The translations under genes were made by a program, and so were the position numbers. Positions 44,301 to 56,106 of a DNA stretch of 64,000 nucleotides are shown one piece after another; position 1 is the first letter of the stretch; the number at the start of each line of letters is the position of its first letter. The stretch lies in contig CP126192.1 in NCBI GenBank assembly GCA_030272155.1, positions 1,894,501 to 1,958,500 on the forward strand, given 5' to 3'. Below the pieces are notes generated by a model, which was not told the origin of the DNA, searched no databases, and saw only the letters and a program-made list of their open reading frames with translations. The stretch is from Tetradesmus obliquus. Taxonomy: Eukaryota > Chlorophyta > Chlorophyceae > Sphaeropleales > Scenedesmaceae.

Positions 44301-46006
44301 ATGCTTGTGTGCCCCTGCTGCCTTCCTGCCCTGTGCTGCTGTTCAAACACGACTCATTGGACCAAGCAGCAGGCCCTGGCGTCAGCTGCCATAGCCGTCC
44401 AGCTGACCCGAAGATGCACCCGGGATGAAGTTGCGCAGCAGAAGCGCGGCCTGCTGACTCTCTTTGCCAGCATGGCTGCGGAGCCCCACCAGGCCTCTCG
44501 CGGGCTGTGGGAGCGTTATGTGGAGCGTGCAGCAGGCTGCACGACGCTTGACCTTCAGGAGGTGCTCAACATGGAGCCCAACCTGGGCCAGCAAGGCAGC
44601 CTCATCGGCAGCTTGGCAGACAAGCCATGGTCTAGGCCCATGAGCAGCCAGGTGTGCGTGGCAGTCATCAGGCAGTGCTTGCAGAAGACGATAGACCCGC
44701 GGCAGCTGCTGAGGCAGGGGCTGCCGCAGCCGCAGCTGCCTGAGAGGCACAGGCTCAACGACAAAGTGGTGTGCGTGGAGGTGCTGGCTGGCCTGCACCT
44801 GCTGCTCAACTGCGCCAAGCTCTGGTCTGGCGGGGTGAGTCGCACTGCTGCTGGCACTGCTGCCAGCTGTTCTGCCGATTCTACAAAAGCCATGAATGAC
44901 TCACATTGCTGCCGGCGCGACATCATTGCGCCAGTTCCCAGCTGCCGCTGCCATTTCTGTGCTGCCCCGCCACCGCCTGTACGAGGCTGTTGGACTCAAG
45001 TTTGCGTGCTGCTGCTGTGCCTGCACTGCACAGACCAACGAGCGGTTTGGGGAGCTGCTGGTGGTGCTGGTGGCGCAGTACATCGACCAGCTGCTGGGGT
45101 GGTGCGGGGTGCAGGACGCCAGCGCTGTCGAGGTGGACTGGGAGAACATTGGCGCTGACAGGCTGGGGCCATTTGATGTGAGGGTGTGGTGAGTGGCATG
45201 TTGGGAGGCTTTGGCGCGAGGCTGTACAGCAAACCAGGGCAACGTGATCTGTGTGCTTCCAGAAGCCTAGCATGGGTCAAAGATAGCAAGCATCTGCAAA
45301 GCCTGAACAGTTGATGGTATGCATGCAGCAAGGCCTGTTGCACTGTTTCTTGCAGGAACAGCATGGTTGATCATGGAGGGCGGCGTCCTGCGCTGCTCTT
45401 GTGTGCATGCATGCGCTTTTGACGTTGGTTTCATGCGCTCCTGCTGCTGGTGTTGTGTGTACTGCATCCGCCCTGCGCAGGACCCGTGGAGCCAACTATA
45501 TGGACCGCGGGCAGCTGCTACTTGCCATTGAGGCCACCAGCAGCCCCAACCTGGACGAGGACCAGTGGCCCATCACGCGCAACCAGTGGCAGAAGGCGCA
45601 GCAGCTGGGCCCCAAGTTCATCCTGGCAGGGATTGGCGGCTGCAAGGGTGCGGGCGACAGCAGCATGACCGGGCCCATCAGGCTGACCCTCTTCCGCGAC
45701 CCGGTGTCGCTGGTGGAGCAGGGGGTGCTGCTGTGGCACCCGACTGTGGAGGGTGTGCTGTGCCTGAACCCGGCCGCACAGCAGCGGCAGTCATGCCAGC
45801 GCGCAGCGCGCGGCAAGCGCGTGCGGCCAGCAAGCAGCAGCGTGAGATGGCGGCGTAGATGCAGCGACTCCCTTGGTTCAGGACACTGGCAGCTGCCTCT
45901 GTGTGGAGGTGTGGTGGGTCAACCACTTGTTGCAGCTGGCAGCTGCCAGCTGCCGCGTGGGTTGGCAGTGGTCAGCCTGAGAGCGTGGGCTTGGGCTAAT
46001 GAGTGA
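44301..46006 (+). CDS. NO VEIN C-terminal (DUF3883)-like protein
   Basis: Exons 44301-44834, 45034-45188, 45481-46006; phases agree, 404 aa as drawn. The start is provisional: ATG 44301 opens the frame, but a likely acceptor (AAGCAG|CAGGCC, about 44371) suggests an upstream exon. The N-terminal part is helical with no recognized domain (SRGLWERYVERAAG, MEPNLGQQGSLIG). The C-terminal part (GPFDVRVWTRG, AIEATSS, WPITRNQWQKAQQLG, KFILAGIGG, LFRDPVSLVEQGVLLWHP) resembles the domain at the C-terminus of plant NO VEIN and DUF3883 proteins, thought to have a restriction-endonuclease-like fold. In that family the strand usually reads (I/V)E-V-K-(A/S)T; here it reads AIEATS, so the Glu/Lys pair appears altered and nuclease activity is doubtful. 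Function unknown. Confidence 0.6.
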
Positions 46007-46916
46007 GGTGGTTGATGTAGGGCTTGACAACACATGGGCGTGCATTGTGTGGCTTTGTTTGGACTCTGGCTGGTGGTTTGTCGTGACAAGGATCTGAATT
46101 GCCAGAGCAAGGCTGCGAGCAAAACTTGTTTGTTGCGCTTCGGCATTAGTTGTGCTGTCATTCTTCAGTGCTTGCGGAGCATGGCTGAGCTGTTTGAAGG
46201 CATTGTGCATGCTGCAGCAGCAGCTGCCACATTCGTCTTCATGCATCAAACATTGTGACGAGCAACACAGTCGGCCTAGCATTACATTCATACCATTCTC
46301 TTGTGGGTGCTGTGCACGTGGGACCAGAGAATGCAGGACACCATGAGCTGTTGTCGCGGCCAGCAGCTTTTGTGCTGCGCAGCCCGTGCACACGTACATG
46401 TTAGCAAAGTTATCACCATTTTTTTAGCAAAGTCATCACACTTGATGCTGGTTGTGCAGAATACACCAGCGGGAGCAAACATAGTGAGTAATTGTGTGCT
46501 GGCTCAAGCTGGCTTGTGGGCAGGTAATCCGCATTAAAATCATCTGCTGGCGTTTACGCTCAGCAGGCCGTTGCAGATGTTGCCCATGCCAACGGTTCAA
46601 AGTTGCAATGCACGCTGCAGTGCCCAGGAAAGGCTTCAACCCATCTTCAAGCCAAGGCTACGTTTGCCCGGTAAAATTGAGGCTCAACGCATCTGGGTCG
46701 AATAGACGGTGGAGAACCTTGGCACATAACGCAGCTTTTGCTCAGTAACTGCATCGGTTTGCTACTGGTTTGCAACAACATGCCTTCTATTGTTGTAGTT
46801 GCATAAACATGCAATCAATAGATATGCATTAACATCAGCTGCTGCAGTTGGAAAGTGTCACCAGCATCACAACTCTGCGACTTCCGCGTGCACGCTGCAC
46901 CACAACAACCACAACA
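46007..46916. other. Intergenic between convergent genes
   Basis: About 900 bases with 3' ends from both sides. Contains a 16-base direct repeat (TTAGCAAAGT[T/C]ATCAC) at 46401-46416 and 46424-46439. No gene seen. Confidence 0.5.
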
Positions 46917-49620
46917 TCACTGCGGAATGGTCAGCACCACCTTCCCACGCGTGTGCCCAGTCTCCACCTGCTCATGCGCATCAGCAACACGAGCCAGCGG
47001 CAACGCCTGCGCGTCCTCTAGCTTCAGCTGCCCTGCCTCCCACAGCGAAAACAGATGCTCCAGCTGCTTGCCGTTTGGTGTGACGAGTGTGATGCTGACA
47101 CTGGGGCCTTTGCCTGCAGCGTGCGCGGCTTGCATCTGCTGCAGGGTTGCCATGTCGCTGCCGGCTGATGGCCCAGCTGAGTTCCTGATGTGCGAGTAGT
47201 GGCCCCCAGGCTTGAGCACAGACAGGATCTTGGCGGTGCGGTCAGGGGTGTTGCTCTGCAGCAGGCGGCAGCAACGCTGGTGAGAGTACTGCTGGTTGCA
47301 AAGGCGGGTCCACAAGGCACATGCTGTGATTGAACAGCATTGACGTTGACAACACGACTCACCAGCACTGCAGCATCACCAGCTGTGCATAAATCTGCGC
47401 ATTAGCGCCAAGACTCCAGCAGAGGTACACATATTACATGGTGTAAGCCAGCCTGTAGGTGCGGGCCAGCACATCAGTATTACACCCAAGCTACTCAATA
47501 GTATGCCCCTCACAACAACGCATACGGCAGCACAACAGCGGCCTGCAAAGCCGCCACGCACCAGGCAGTCCCACACGATGTCAAAATGCTTGTCTGGGGC
47601 GGAGTACATCTCAGCAAAGTCCTGGCTGGTGTAGTCCACCACCTCGTCAGCGCCCAGGGACTGCCTCACCCAGGCCTGTTCAGCAGAGCAGCAGCAGCAG
47701 CAGCGGCGGCGGCGGCGGCAGCAGCGGCGGCGGCGGCGGCAGCAGCAGCAGTTGTGGCGGCAGCAGCAGTTGTGGCGGCAGCAGCAGCAGCAGCAGTTGT
47801 GGCTCCAGCAACTATGAATGTCGAGTTGCTCGTATGGCCATCGACTTGCAGTGTGAGTGTGCAACAGAGCGACTGCGAAGAAGTACCTCATCATCATGTT
47901 ACCCATCAAGCCATAGCATCAACGCGAAGAAGTACCTATGTGTTTACTTCCACCGACATTCTGTTTGTGTGTATGCCTGGCAGCATGCTCATCTCTGCAA
48001 CAGCAGTTTGGCTAGCACCACTGCAGACACACATTGCGGGCACACACACAGCCCCTGCAGTCGCAAGCTGTAGGTACCCTGCCCAGGCACAACTGCTGTC
48101 GCCCTCACCAGGTTCTTGGGCCCTGTCACGCCCACAGTGAACAGCCCCAGGGACTTGGCCAGCTGCACAGCCACGTGGCCCACACCGCCAGCAGCAGCAA
48201 ACACCAGCACGCGCTGCCCCGGCAGCGGCTTGGCCTCCATGAGGGCCTGCAGATTCAAATTGGTGTTGCATGCAGTGGGCCAGCAAACATGCCTTTTTTG
48301 AAAACAAACACCTATCACGCGGCTGCGCAAGCCAACCAGTGCCACTGCAGGCTGGGGTGTGTTGCAGCAGTGATCAGGGCAGCCGCCAAAATCTTCAAGC
48401 AAGCACCAGGCCCAGCAAGCCATAAATCGCACAAACAACAGCAACATGGTGGGCTGCAAGTGACATGCAAACTAACTGCGCGCCGCACCTGCCATGCCGT
48501 CAGCCCCACCAGGGGTAGGCCGCCTGCTGTGTCCAGCGGGATGCTGGCCGGCAGCTTGGCCAGGTGCGCTGCATCCACAGCCACGTACTGCGCATACGTG
48601 CCCTGTGGGTCGCCCTCTGCCGGCCTGAAGCCTGCGCCACGCGTTGTATGCAATCAACGGGGGTTATTGAGAGGACTGGCAACTGGACCTGGTGGTAGGT
48701 CAACCTGCCGTATGTGTGCTGTGACACCTAAGCAGCTGTAGTTGCAGGCTGTACAGTGTAACACATTTCAATATAGCAGCAGTAGATGCTATCTGGTTGA
48801 TTCGTACAGGCAACGCAGGCTCGTATGATGTGCCAGAGCAACCTGACTATAGCTGCTGACTCTGCGCGGCACCTGTCGATGCATGCAGAACTTCAGTGAC
48901 TGTGGGCATCTGTCACTTTGTTTTTGCACTATATGTTTGCAGGGCACCTCAGTAGCCCTCCAGCAGCGGATGGCACGTTTCTTAAAATAGCAACCGCAGC
49001 GTGTGGTGTGCCCGCCTCACCTGGGGTGAGTGCAGCCACAGCGTCACCCGGCCTGAACCCTAAGCCCTCATCAGCCTGCGCCACCACCCCAGCCAGGTCC
49101 CCGCCCAGGATCCTGGGCAGTGAGAATGGCACGTGGCCAGCCCTGCCTGCCGCCTCCACTGGGTTGACACTGGAGCTGTGCAGCTTCACAAGCACCTGCA
49201 GGACAGCACAGAGACAGCAGCGGTCCTTGAGATCTAGCTGCATGTGGTGGCTTGCGTAGGGTACACCGTGCAGTAGCACAAGCATTTGGAAGGCAGCTGC
49301 AGCTGCAAGAACAATGCACGTTTTGAATGCAACAGCAAGGTGCCCCGGAGCTTCAGGGTACTCTGCAGCAGCTGCCACACTGTGCGTGCTAAAAGCTGCT
49401 TCAGCAACATCCTGCTGCCAGATGCAGCGCTCACCTGCCCAGGTTTGATTTCTGGCAGCGGGAAATCCTTCACCAGCTGCAGCACTTCAAGCCCACCCGT
49501 CTTGTGGATCACAACAGCTTGCATGCTGCTGCTGCTGGCACGTGCACGAATGATACCTGCAGATTCGTGCCAGCAATGCGCATCCAGGTTGGCGCATAGC
49601 ATCTTAACACACCCACACAT
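46917..49620 (-). CDS. Quinone-oxidoreductase-type MDR dehydrogenase
   Basis: NAD(P)H-dependent medium-chain dehydrogenase/reductase without structural zinc. Exons: 49620 (or 49524)-49435, 49195-49021, 48631-48489, 48246-48109, 47675 to about 47565, a short exon ending 47363, and 47255-46917. Motifs: MQAVVIHKTGG start, VKLHSSSVNPVEA, LPRILGGDLAGVV, GTYAQYVAV, LPLVGLTAWQ, the nucleotide-binding AAAGGVGHVAVQLAKSLG, SLGADEVVDYTSQDF, SVLKPGGHYSHI and a C-terminal HTRGKVVLTIPQ. Two ATGs are possible: 49524 matches the usual family start; 49620 would add a 32-residue Ala/Arg/Ser leader, perhaps a transit peptide. The junction near 47565-47370 is unresolved because several donors fit. The substrate (quinone, enone or other) cannot be told. 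Confidence 0.88.
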
Positions 49621-50515
49621 AGCGCAAAATTACTTTTGGAAGCCTACGGGGCGGGCTGGCTGCTACGTTCAACAGCACATGTGTGCACGTGCTGCCAGGG
49701 CCATGCTAGATGCCAGTGAGTCGCAGCAAGTATGGAGCCGCTTTTGCTTGCAAAGCCTTGAAGTGCTGAAAGCATACGTTTCTCATACTTGACCGCGTCG
49801 AAACTATGCGTACCCACCTGCTTTGTCGAGTTCAGGGGGCTAATCGTCCAGAGTTCGTTGCTCCGTGATGTTGCAGCTTGGGTGCTGAACAAACTCAAGC
49901 GTACTCAACCAAGTAAAGCATTTTTATAGTGCCGCAGCTTTGGGCTGCTGTAACTGGCATCAATGCCGTTGACACCGCAGTGATAGTTTCCTGTTGGTCC
50001 TTGGAACCTCTTTTGAGCATCGTAAGACCCAGCCTAGCAGGCGAACCAAGGCCTTTGAAAGAAGCTTTTGACCGTGAGACACACATAAGCACCCCAACAA
50101 ACAGGCATTGGCAGCAAGTGTTGGCAGGCAAAGTGTTTGAGAGGCTGTTCTCCGGGGCTACAACTCATCAGCTGCAGCTGCCAGCTGGCAGTCACAAATG
50201 TTGCACAGCGTGCCAGCCATGTCCACTTGACATGTTACGAATTATGCCTGTCAGGTGGCACAGCATGATGATCAGGCACGTATGCTAAAACGCAACAAAT
50301 TGCGGGTAGTTCAGCAGCTGCTGAACAGCGCAACAAACAATCAATGTGCGAGCAACCTGCTGCCTGCATACCTAGCTACATGTTCATCAGTCTGCACATT
50401 CCATTGCTCTTGCTTAATCCTGCTGCTGCATTCCTTCACGCATCTACTGCCTTCAGGCAACCCGACTAGTTCCATAAGCTATAGCCACACTGTATGGCAC
50501 TGTCAGATCCCGGGC
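49621..50515. other. Intergenic, no gene seen
   Basis: About 900 bases between two minus-strand genes: promoter of the MDR gene and 3' region of the secreted protein gene. ORFs of 80-190 codons run into flanking non-coding sequence and show no domain. Confidence 0.5.
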
Positions 50516-51583
50516 TCAGTACTTGGAGGGCAGGGCTGGGCCCACACGCGTCCACACAGAGTTGGTGTTGGTGGCGTTGGGTGGGTTGAGCACGGTGGCG
50601 TTCAGGGCATACACATAGATGGTGGCAGCGTCAGCCTGCACCATCCTCACATTGCTGGTCTTGTTGGATGCCACATCCTTGATCCAGGCAGTGAAGGTGG
50701 GGTACCTACGGTCGATGAGGGTGTGCAGCCAGACCAGAGTCAGACAACATTGGAAAAACGTACGACAGTTGGCACTTGGTGGAATGGGTGTGCCGCAACA
50801 TTTGCCTGCCAGGGTGTCTGCTAAAGCAGGGCGGGTGAACAGTAGGCCTAAGCTCAGCTGCACCACAGATTTCAGCCCACTGCTCAGTCACAGTAGCAGC
50901 ATAACCATGTTCTGCTACTGTTGCTGCTGCTGCCGCTGCCAGTATTGCAGGTTGGTATCCAAGGCATGCACACTCACTTGTTGAAGGTGAGGCCGGTGTA
51001 CTTGGCGTGGCCGTGAGCGGCAGTTGCTGGGCCCACCAGGGCAGAGGTGGAAGTGGAGGCAGTCAGCTGGGCCCCAGAGATCAGCAGGCCCTTGCCACCC
51101 TTGGAGTTCTGGATGGCCCCTGCAGCAGCAACATGCATGGCATATGCCAGGACACACGGGGTAGCCTGTGTCAGAGACGCATGCTGCCACAGCATCTCCA
51201 TGCTGCTGCTTGGATGAGGATGTGAGGCCATGCACACTTTCATGTCTGCAAAGCAGCTGCCTTATGCTGAAGCCCTTTGTTAACAGAGATGTTTTGTCCT
51301 GCATGTATGTGCACTGCCTGACTGCAGTCTTCAGGACCCACTGCATGCATGCATGCTGGCAGCAGCAGCAGCAGGAGCAGCAGCAGCAGCAGCATTGCAC
51401 ACTGCAGCGCTACTCACTGAAGCCATGCACAGCCAGAGGCGAGCCAGACCACTTCTGGTACAGTCCGTTCAGTGTTCCGAATGGTGTGGGTGCTGCCTTC
51501 TGTGGCTGTGCTGCCTGTGGCTCTGCGGCATGAGCCACTGCCAGCACCACGGCCAGGGCAAGAGCAACCTTGCCAGCCTGCAT
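50516..51583 (-). CDS. Small secreted protein of unknown function
   Basis: Three exons: 51583-51418, 51119-50978, 50705-50516; 498 bases, 165 aa. Start at ATG 51583 because it opens a clean signal peptide (MQAGKVALALAVVLAVAHA). The mature part begins with an Ala/Gln/Pro segment, then TPFGTLNGLYQKWSG, GLLISGAQLTAS, TFTAWIKDVASN, TIYVYALNATVLNPP and a C-terminal WTRVGPALPSKY. Two or three Asn-x-Ser/Thr sites suggest N-glycosylation. No cysteines in the mature part and no membrane helix. I do not recognize the family. Alternating hydrophobic strands suggest a small beta-rich domain, but that is a guess. Confidence 0.8.
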
Positions 51584-52868
51584 CTTGTAGTCCTGCAGCA
51601 CGTAAGGAATATGATATCGTAAAATATTTGGGACAAATTTAAACGCGAAAACTACTACGTGTCTGCTGTGCTCGCTCTAAGCGCGTAAGACAGAAACGCG
51701 GGAGAGAGGTCCGCTGAGCCTCACCTGCTGCTGAGAATGATTCAATGCTGTATAAACATACGCTGTGCAGTGTTAGCAGTTTCGAAGCCAGCAAAGTGCT
51801 CATGATGCACACGAGCAGGGAGCGGGCGCTGACTCGACGGACACTTCGGTTGCAGACAAACCGACGGGCATGGATCGAGCAATCCTAGTTCTGCGTCCAT
51901 TCAACGGCCATCAGCGTGATACAAGGTTGTTTTGATCAGTCGCAGATCACCAAACAAGTACAGCACAATCAGGAAGGTCCTTGGGCCAGCTGGCCTCAGG
52001 CAGCTAGCTGACCGGCTGCATCAATCAGTCCAAGGCACAAGCCAGAGCAGAACTATAGTAAGTCTAGCTAAGACAGTGAAAATATTTCCTTTCTTGTACT
52101 TAACAATGCAGCCAAATTGTGGTTCGAAGCACAGGCAAATCCAGCTGTAGCAACAAGCACAATGTCGAGCCGTTGTGTGCAACAGCAACCATGTGGTGCA
52201 TGCAACTGGCATTCACTGAGTGCCACTCCAGTGGATGGCAAAAGTAAGGGCCTGAACTGCCCACTAAAGCCACTGCAATGACCAATTGCATACCACAGGT
52301 GCAGGCTTGTGACCGTTGACAGGTGTATGCAGTGCATTTGCCAAGCACACCCACGTAAGCTGCAACTGCGCACCGGTGTAAACTGCATGTGGCTTTCTTG
52401 TCAATCATCAACAAAAGCCCCGGTGATGCTAGCACCATCGCCGCTTGCGTCGTGGCTGCTGCCACCATCGTATATTGCTATGTGATTGTGACGAACTCCG
52501 CGACATTGTCGCGGCGACAAACACAAACAACAGCCATCCGTGCATCTGTCACAAAGCAACACAGCAAGCCACTCGACGAATCTGCTAACAAAAATGCCTG
52601 CACGTGCCAAAATGCAAACACACGCATGAAAAAATTCCCAAAGTCATGTTCTGTGGCACTAGCATCAACAGAGTGTCACCCTACAACTGCCCAGCAACAT
52701 TATGCATTATGATGCACTGCAAGCCAGGCACAGCAGGTCAACTGCGTGAAGAACTGCAGCCGACTGCGCGGACGTGGGTGGGGCTGCTGGTGGGTGCTGG
52801 GAACGACGCGGACCAAAGGTGCTAATGCAGAACGCCCACAGAGGGTGGGCACAGTGTGCACGCATAGA

Positions 52869-52914
<46 letters not shown>

Positions 52915-53191
52915 AGGTATTAACGCCATGCCTTGGCCAGCTTGCGCCCAAGGTAGCGCAACGACCGGAACGGCCCAGCATACAGCACCCCAGCAACCGC
53001 CTGGCGCCTGCGGCATAACACCACATGCAGCAATGCATCGTGGGTGCATGATGAACTGTGCTGAAACCAAGCAGTACGCGGCATGCATGTGCAGCGCGCT
53101 TGCTGACGTGACTGCTAGAGGAGCGCGGCAAGATATGGAAGCAGGCAAGCACCATCCGGCCCACATTGCTTGCATTGTACGCAGTTGCTGC
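51584..53191. other. Intergenic with (CTG)15
   Basis: About 1.6 kb between two minus-strand genes. A pure run of about fifteen CTG units lies at 52870-52914. Short ORFs have no recognizable content; the apparent poly-Ala, poly-Gln and poly-Leu peptides come from the repeat. Confidence 0.5.
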
Positions 53192-55677
53192 TCACCTGCT
53201 GGAGTTTGCTACTATGCTGTGCAGCCCTGACTTGATTAGCCGCTGGTAGCGCGGCGCTGCAAGGGCAGCAGCGCCAATGTCACGCCGCACGCCATCTGGT
53301 AGAGGCGGTAGCTCTGCTGACACACTTGCTGCTGCCCTTGCTTGGACTGCTGCTGCTGCCGCTGCTGCTGCGCTGTTAACGGCTGTGCCCAGCTTGCTGG
53401 CTACTCGTGCCAGCAGGACCTGCGCACGGCAGGTGCAGGAGAAAAGGCGCGTCTGTACATGGCTGCAATCTGCTGAAATGTGCCGTGCAAGTGTGTTGTA
53501 CTTGGCACTCCGTGGCAGGTTCACAAGTGCCTGCTGCACACAGGCTTGGTTACTTCGGTCAGAGCAGCGCGATCCTGCCAGCAAGATAGAAATGCTTGCT
53601 AAACCAGAGCAAACAATGTATGTAATGCCTGTGCATAGGTGCAGCACTCACTGAGGGCAGCTGGCTGAAGAGCTGCACCCTGTAGTCATGTGAGTCCTGC
53701 TGCTGTAGGCCCTCCGCATCAGCTGCCACACCCAGCTGCTGGAACGTGGGCTCCTGCAGCAGCAGCAACAGCAGCAGCAGCACCACCACCACCACCACCA
53801 CATCAGCCTCTGGTTGCTGCGCCTCCTGCACACCGCAAATCTGCATCGCTGACTGTTGCGGCAGCTGACCGCATTGCAGGGGCATACAGGGCCTCCACAG
53901 TACAGCACAGACAAACTACTGCCAGACTCCAAGCTGCAACTGCATGATTAATGGCACACCGTGCATGTCACAACACGCTGCGTATGTGATAGCTGCATTG
54001 GCTAGGGCTATGTCGGTACCACAATGGTAGCATAGTGCTGCTGCTGCTGCTGCTGCTGCTGCTGCGCGCCTCACCTGCAGCAGCGGCAGGTACAGCTGGC
54101 TGAACCCTTCATAGCTGCCCGCCACGATGCGCTCCACCTTCCTGCTGTCCTCAGCCAGGCCCATGCGCACATCGCCCATGTAGGACAGAGCGGCCAGCCG
54201 CCGAAACAGGTCCTGGCGGGCGGCGGCAATGTGAGTGGGCAAGTGAGCGAGGCAGGGCAGGCGAGTGTGGGAGTACATTTAGCGGGCACAGCCTGTGTGA
54301 GAAGAGAGGCAACATCCAGCTGCAAGCGGCAAGTGCGAGCCACAGCATTTGGGAGTCAACACTGCAGTGTATAGTAGTACTCGCAGCTGCGCCACTAGGT
54401 AGTTGTTGCTAGGTGCTGCAATCTTTGCCTTGCTGTGCGCCACACTGCAGCACTCACTTCGAGGCTGCAGGCCTGGGGCAGCAGCAGCAGGGATGCTGTC
54501 AGTGCAGAGCGCAGGTTCTGCCGGCGGGCTGCCTCTGCACCGTCGTGCTGTGTGAGTGCTGCCACTGGCTTGTGCAGGCGGCCGCCCACGTACAGGTGGC
54601 TCCAGTGCTGCAGGTCCTGCTGGAAGGCTGCCAGGCTGACCACGCCGTACTTGACGACCTGGTGGCAGCAGCTCAGCACACAGCACCACAGAGGCTCTCA
54701 GTACTTTCTGGTGCTGCTCTGCTGGCAGGTGCATTCATCGAGCAGTGGTACAGGGTTGCATCAACAGCTAGCAGCCGAAAATGCCGTCCCGAGTTACACA
54801 TGGAGGCTGTGAGCTGTTGATGTCTGCTTGGTGCGTTCAGCTGCATGTGGGGTGTGTCCACGTGCCATGTGCCTTGCGTGGTGCGCATTGCTGCTGCTGT
54901 CAGCGCACCTGGCCCTCAACAGGCACCAGCGTGTTGAAGTACACACCCACGCCAACACGGTCGGCCATGCTGCAAATCTGCAGCAGCAGCGAAGCAATCG
55001 CTTATGCAATGCATGTCGAGCCAGAGCGCTTTCTACTGTGACAAGAGCGACACTGACAGGAAGGCAGGCAGGCAGTGTGTGAAGAAGGCTGGTGCATTCC
55101 TGTTGCTGGATGCATGCGTGACCATATCAGCAGGAAATTCTCTGTGGGAGGGTGACCAAGTTTCAATGCCAGTACATCTGGCATGGCAGTACAGTACAAT
55201 GTTGCTGTGTTGCTCCTCCTGGGGCCTGGGGCCAAGCTCACCGTGCTTGGTCCCAGGTACTTGAGGAATGAGTAGTGTGATGGGTTCCTCTCCAGGTTCT
55301 GCCGATGGAACAAGCAGTGGCAGCAGCATGTGGCTGAGCGTTCATGCTATGCACTCCTTCCACCCCAGGCGAGCGCCAGGCTGCTGCTGCTTGTCCAAGG
55401 TGCTGCTGCAATGCTGCTCACGCATACCAGCAACACTCAAAGTGGGACGCAGCATACACCAGCTGCTTACCTCTGTGTGCCATGCTTGTGGATCTGCTAC
55501 AACAAAGATGAAATCCAGCATAGGGCCGCTGGCAGCGCCAGGCCGGCGATGTGCTTCATACAGGTCCGGCTGCACAAACACACCGCTGCCGTATGCAAAC
55601 CCATAGTCAATGGCTGGGAAGTTGCGCTGCACCAGATCTTCTAGGGGTTTGATGCCTGGATTTTGAGTCTCCTGCAT
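53192..55677 (-). CDS. TAM41: Mitochondrial phosphatidate cytidylyltransferase (TAM41)
   Basis: Makes CDP-diacylglycerol from phosphatidic acid and CTP at the mitochondrial inner membrane, the first step toward cardiolipin. Seven exons: 55677-55471, 55298-55242, 54977-54909, 54658-54458, 54212-54075, 53753-53652, 53419-53192; 1002 bases, 333 aa, in frame throughout. Family blocks: NFPAIDYGFAYGSGVF (the Gly-Ser nucleotidyltransferase signature), MLDFIFVVADPQAWH with an acidic residue, HYSFLKYLGP, GVGVYFNTLVPVEG, KYGVVSLAAFQQDL, LYVGGRLHKPV, AALSYMGDVRMGLAED, and a C-terminal RYQRLIKSGLHSIVANS. An Ala-rich insertion (about residues 270-290) is unusual. The ATG at 55677 leaves almost no presequence, so an upstream exon coding a mitochondrial signal may be missing. 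Confidence 0.95.
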
Positions 55678-56106
55678 GCTGGGTAGCCACCATGCACTGC
55701 TGTGCTAGCCTGCAGGTGCTGCTGCTGGCACTGCTGCTGCCCCTCCTGCAGCAGCATGGTTCGACGACAGCAACAGCACGACTAACGTAACACTAAAAGC
55801 AATTTCAGTTGTGCACGTGTGGTGAAGGACAAAAGAGACCTGGCTCTGGCTAACGTTAGTGTGTGTTTTCGAGCACCAGACAGATGGACCAAAACCTCCA
55901 AAATGGTGCCCCGCAGGAATTGTTTTGTTTTTCAAGAGGCGTCTTGTGTTGCATTCGTGCGTAGGGTTGACGTACAGCGCAGGACAGCAACAGAACCGTT
56001 GGTTGAGCTGAAGTAAAGCCAGCGCATCCTCACACACAGGACCTGGTCAATGCACAATCCTGGTCGCGCTGAGTGGGATATTGAATTGGCTGGGTGAGCT
56101 GGCCTC
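55678..56106. promoter_or_regulatory. Divergent promoter region, TAM41 / disordered protein gene
   Basis: 429 bases between divergent start codons. Contains a (CTG)-rich patch near 55718-55735, then mixed sequence. An undetected 5' exon of TAM41 could lie here. No TATA box recognized. Confidence 0.4.

Noticed and set aside
47586-48140. 184-codon plus-strand ORF rich in Ala
   Set aside because: It overlaps real minus-strand exons and an intron of the MDR gene; its poly-Ala comes from CAG/GGC repeats.
52105-52135. GTGGTTCGAAGCAC as a tRNA T-arm
   Set aside because: Only three bases pair around the loop and no acceptor or anticodon stems could be placed.
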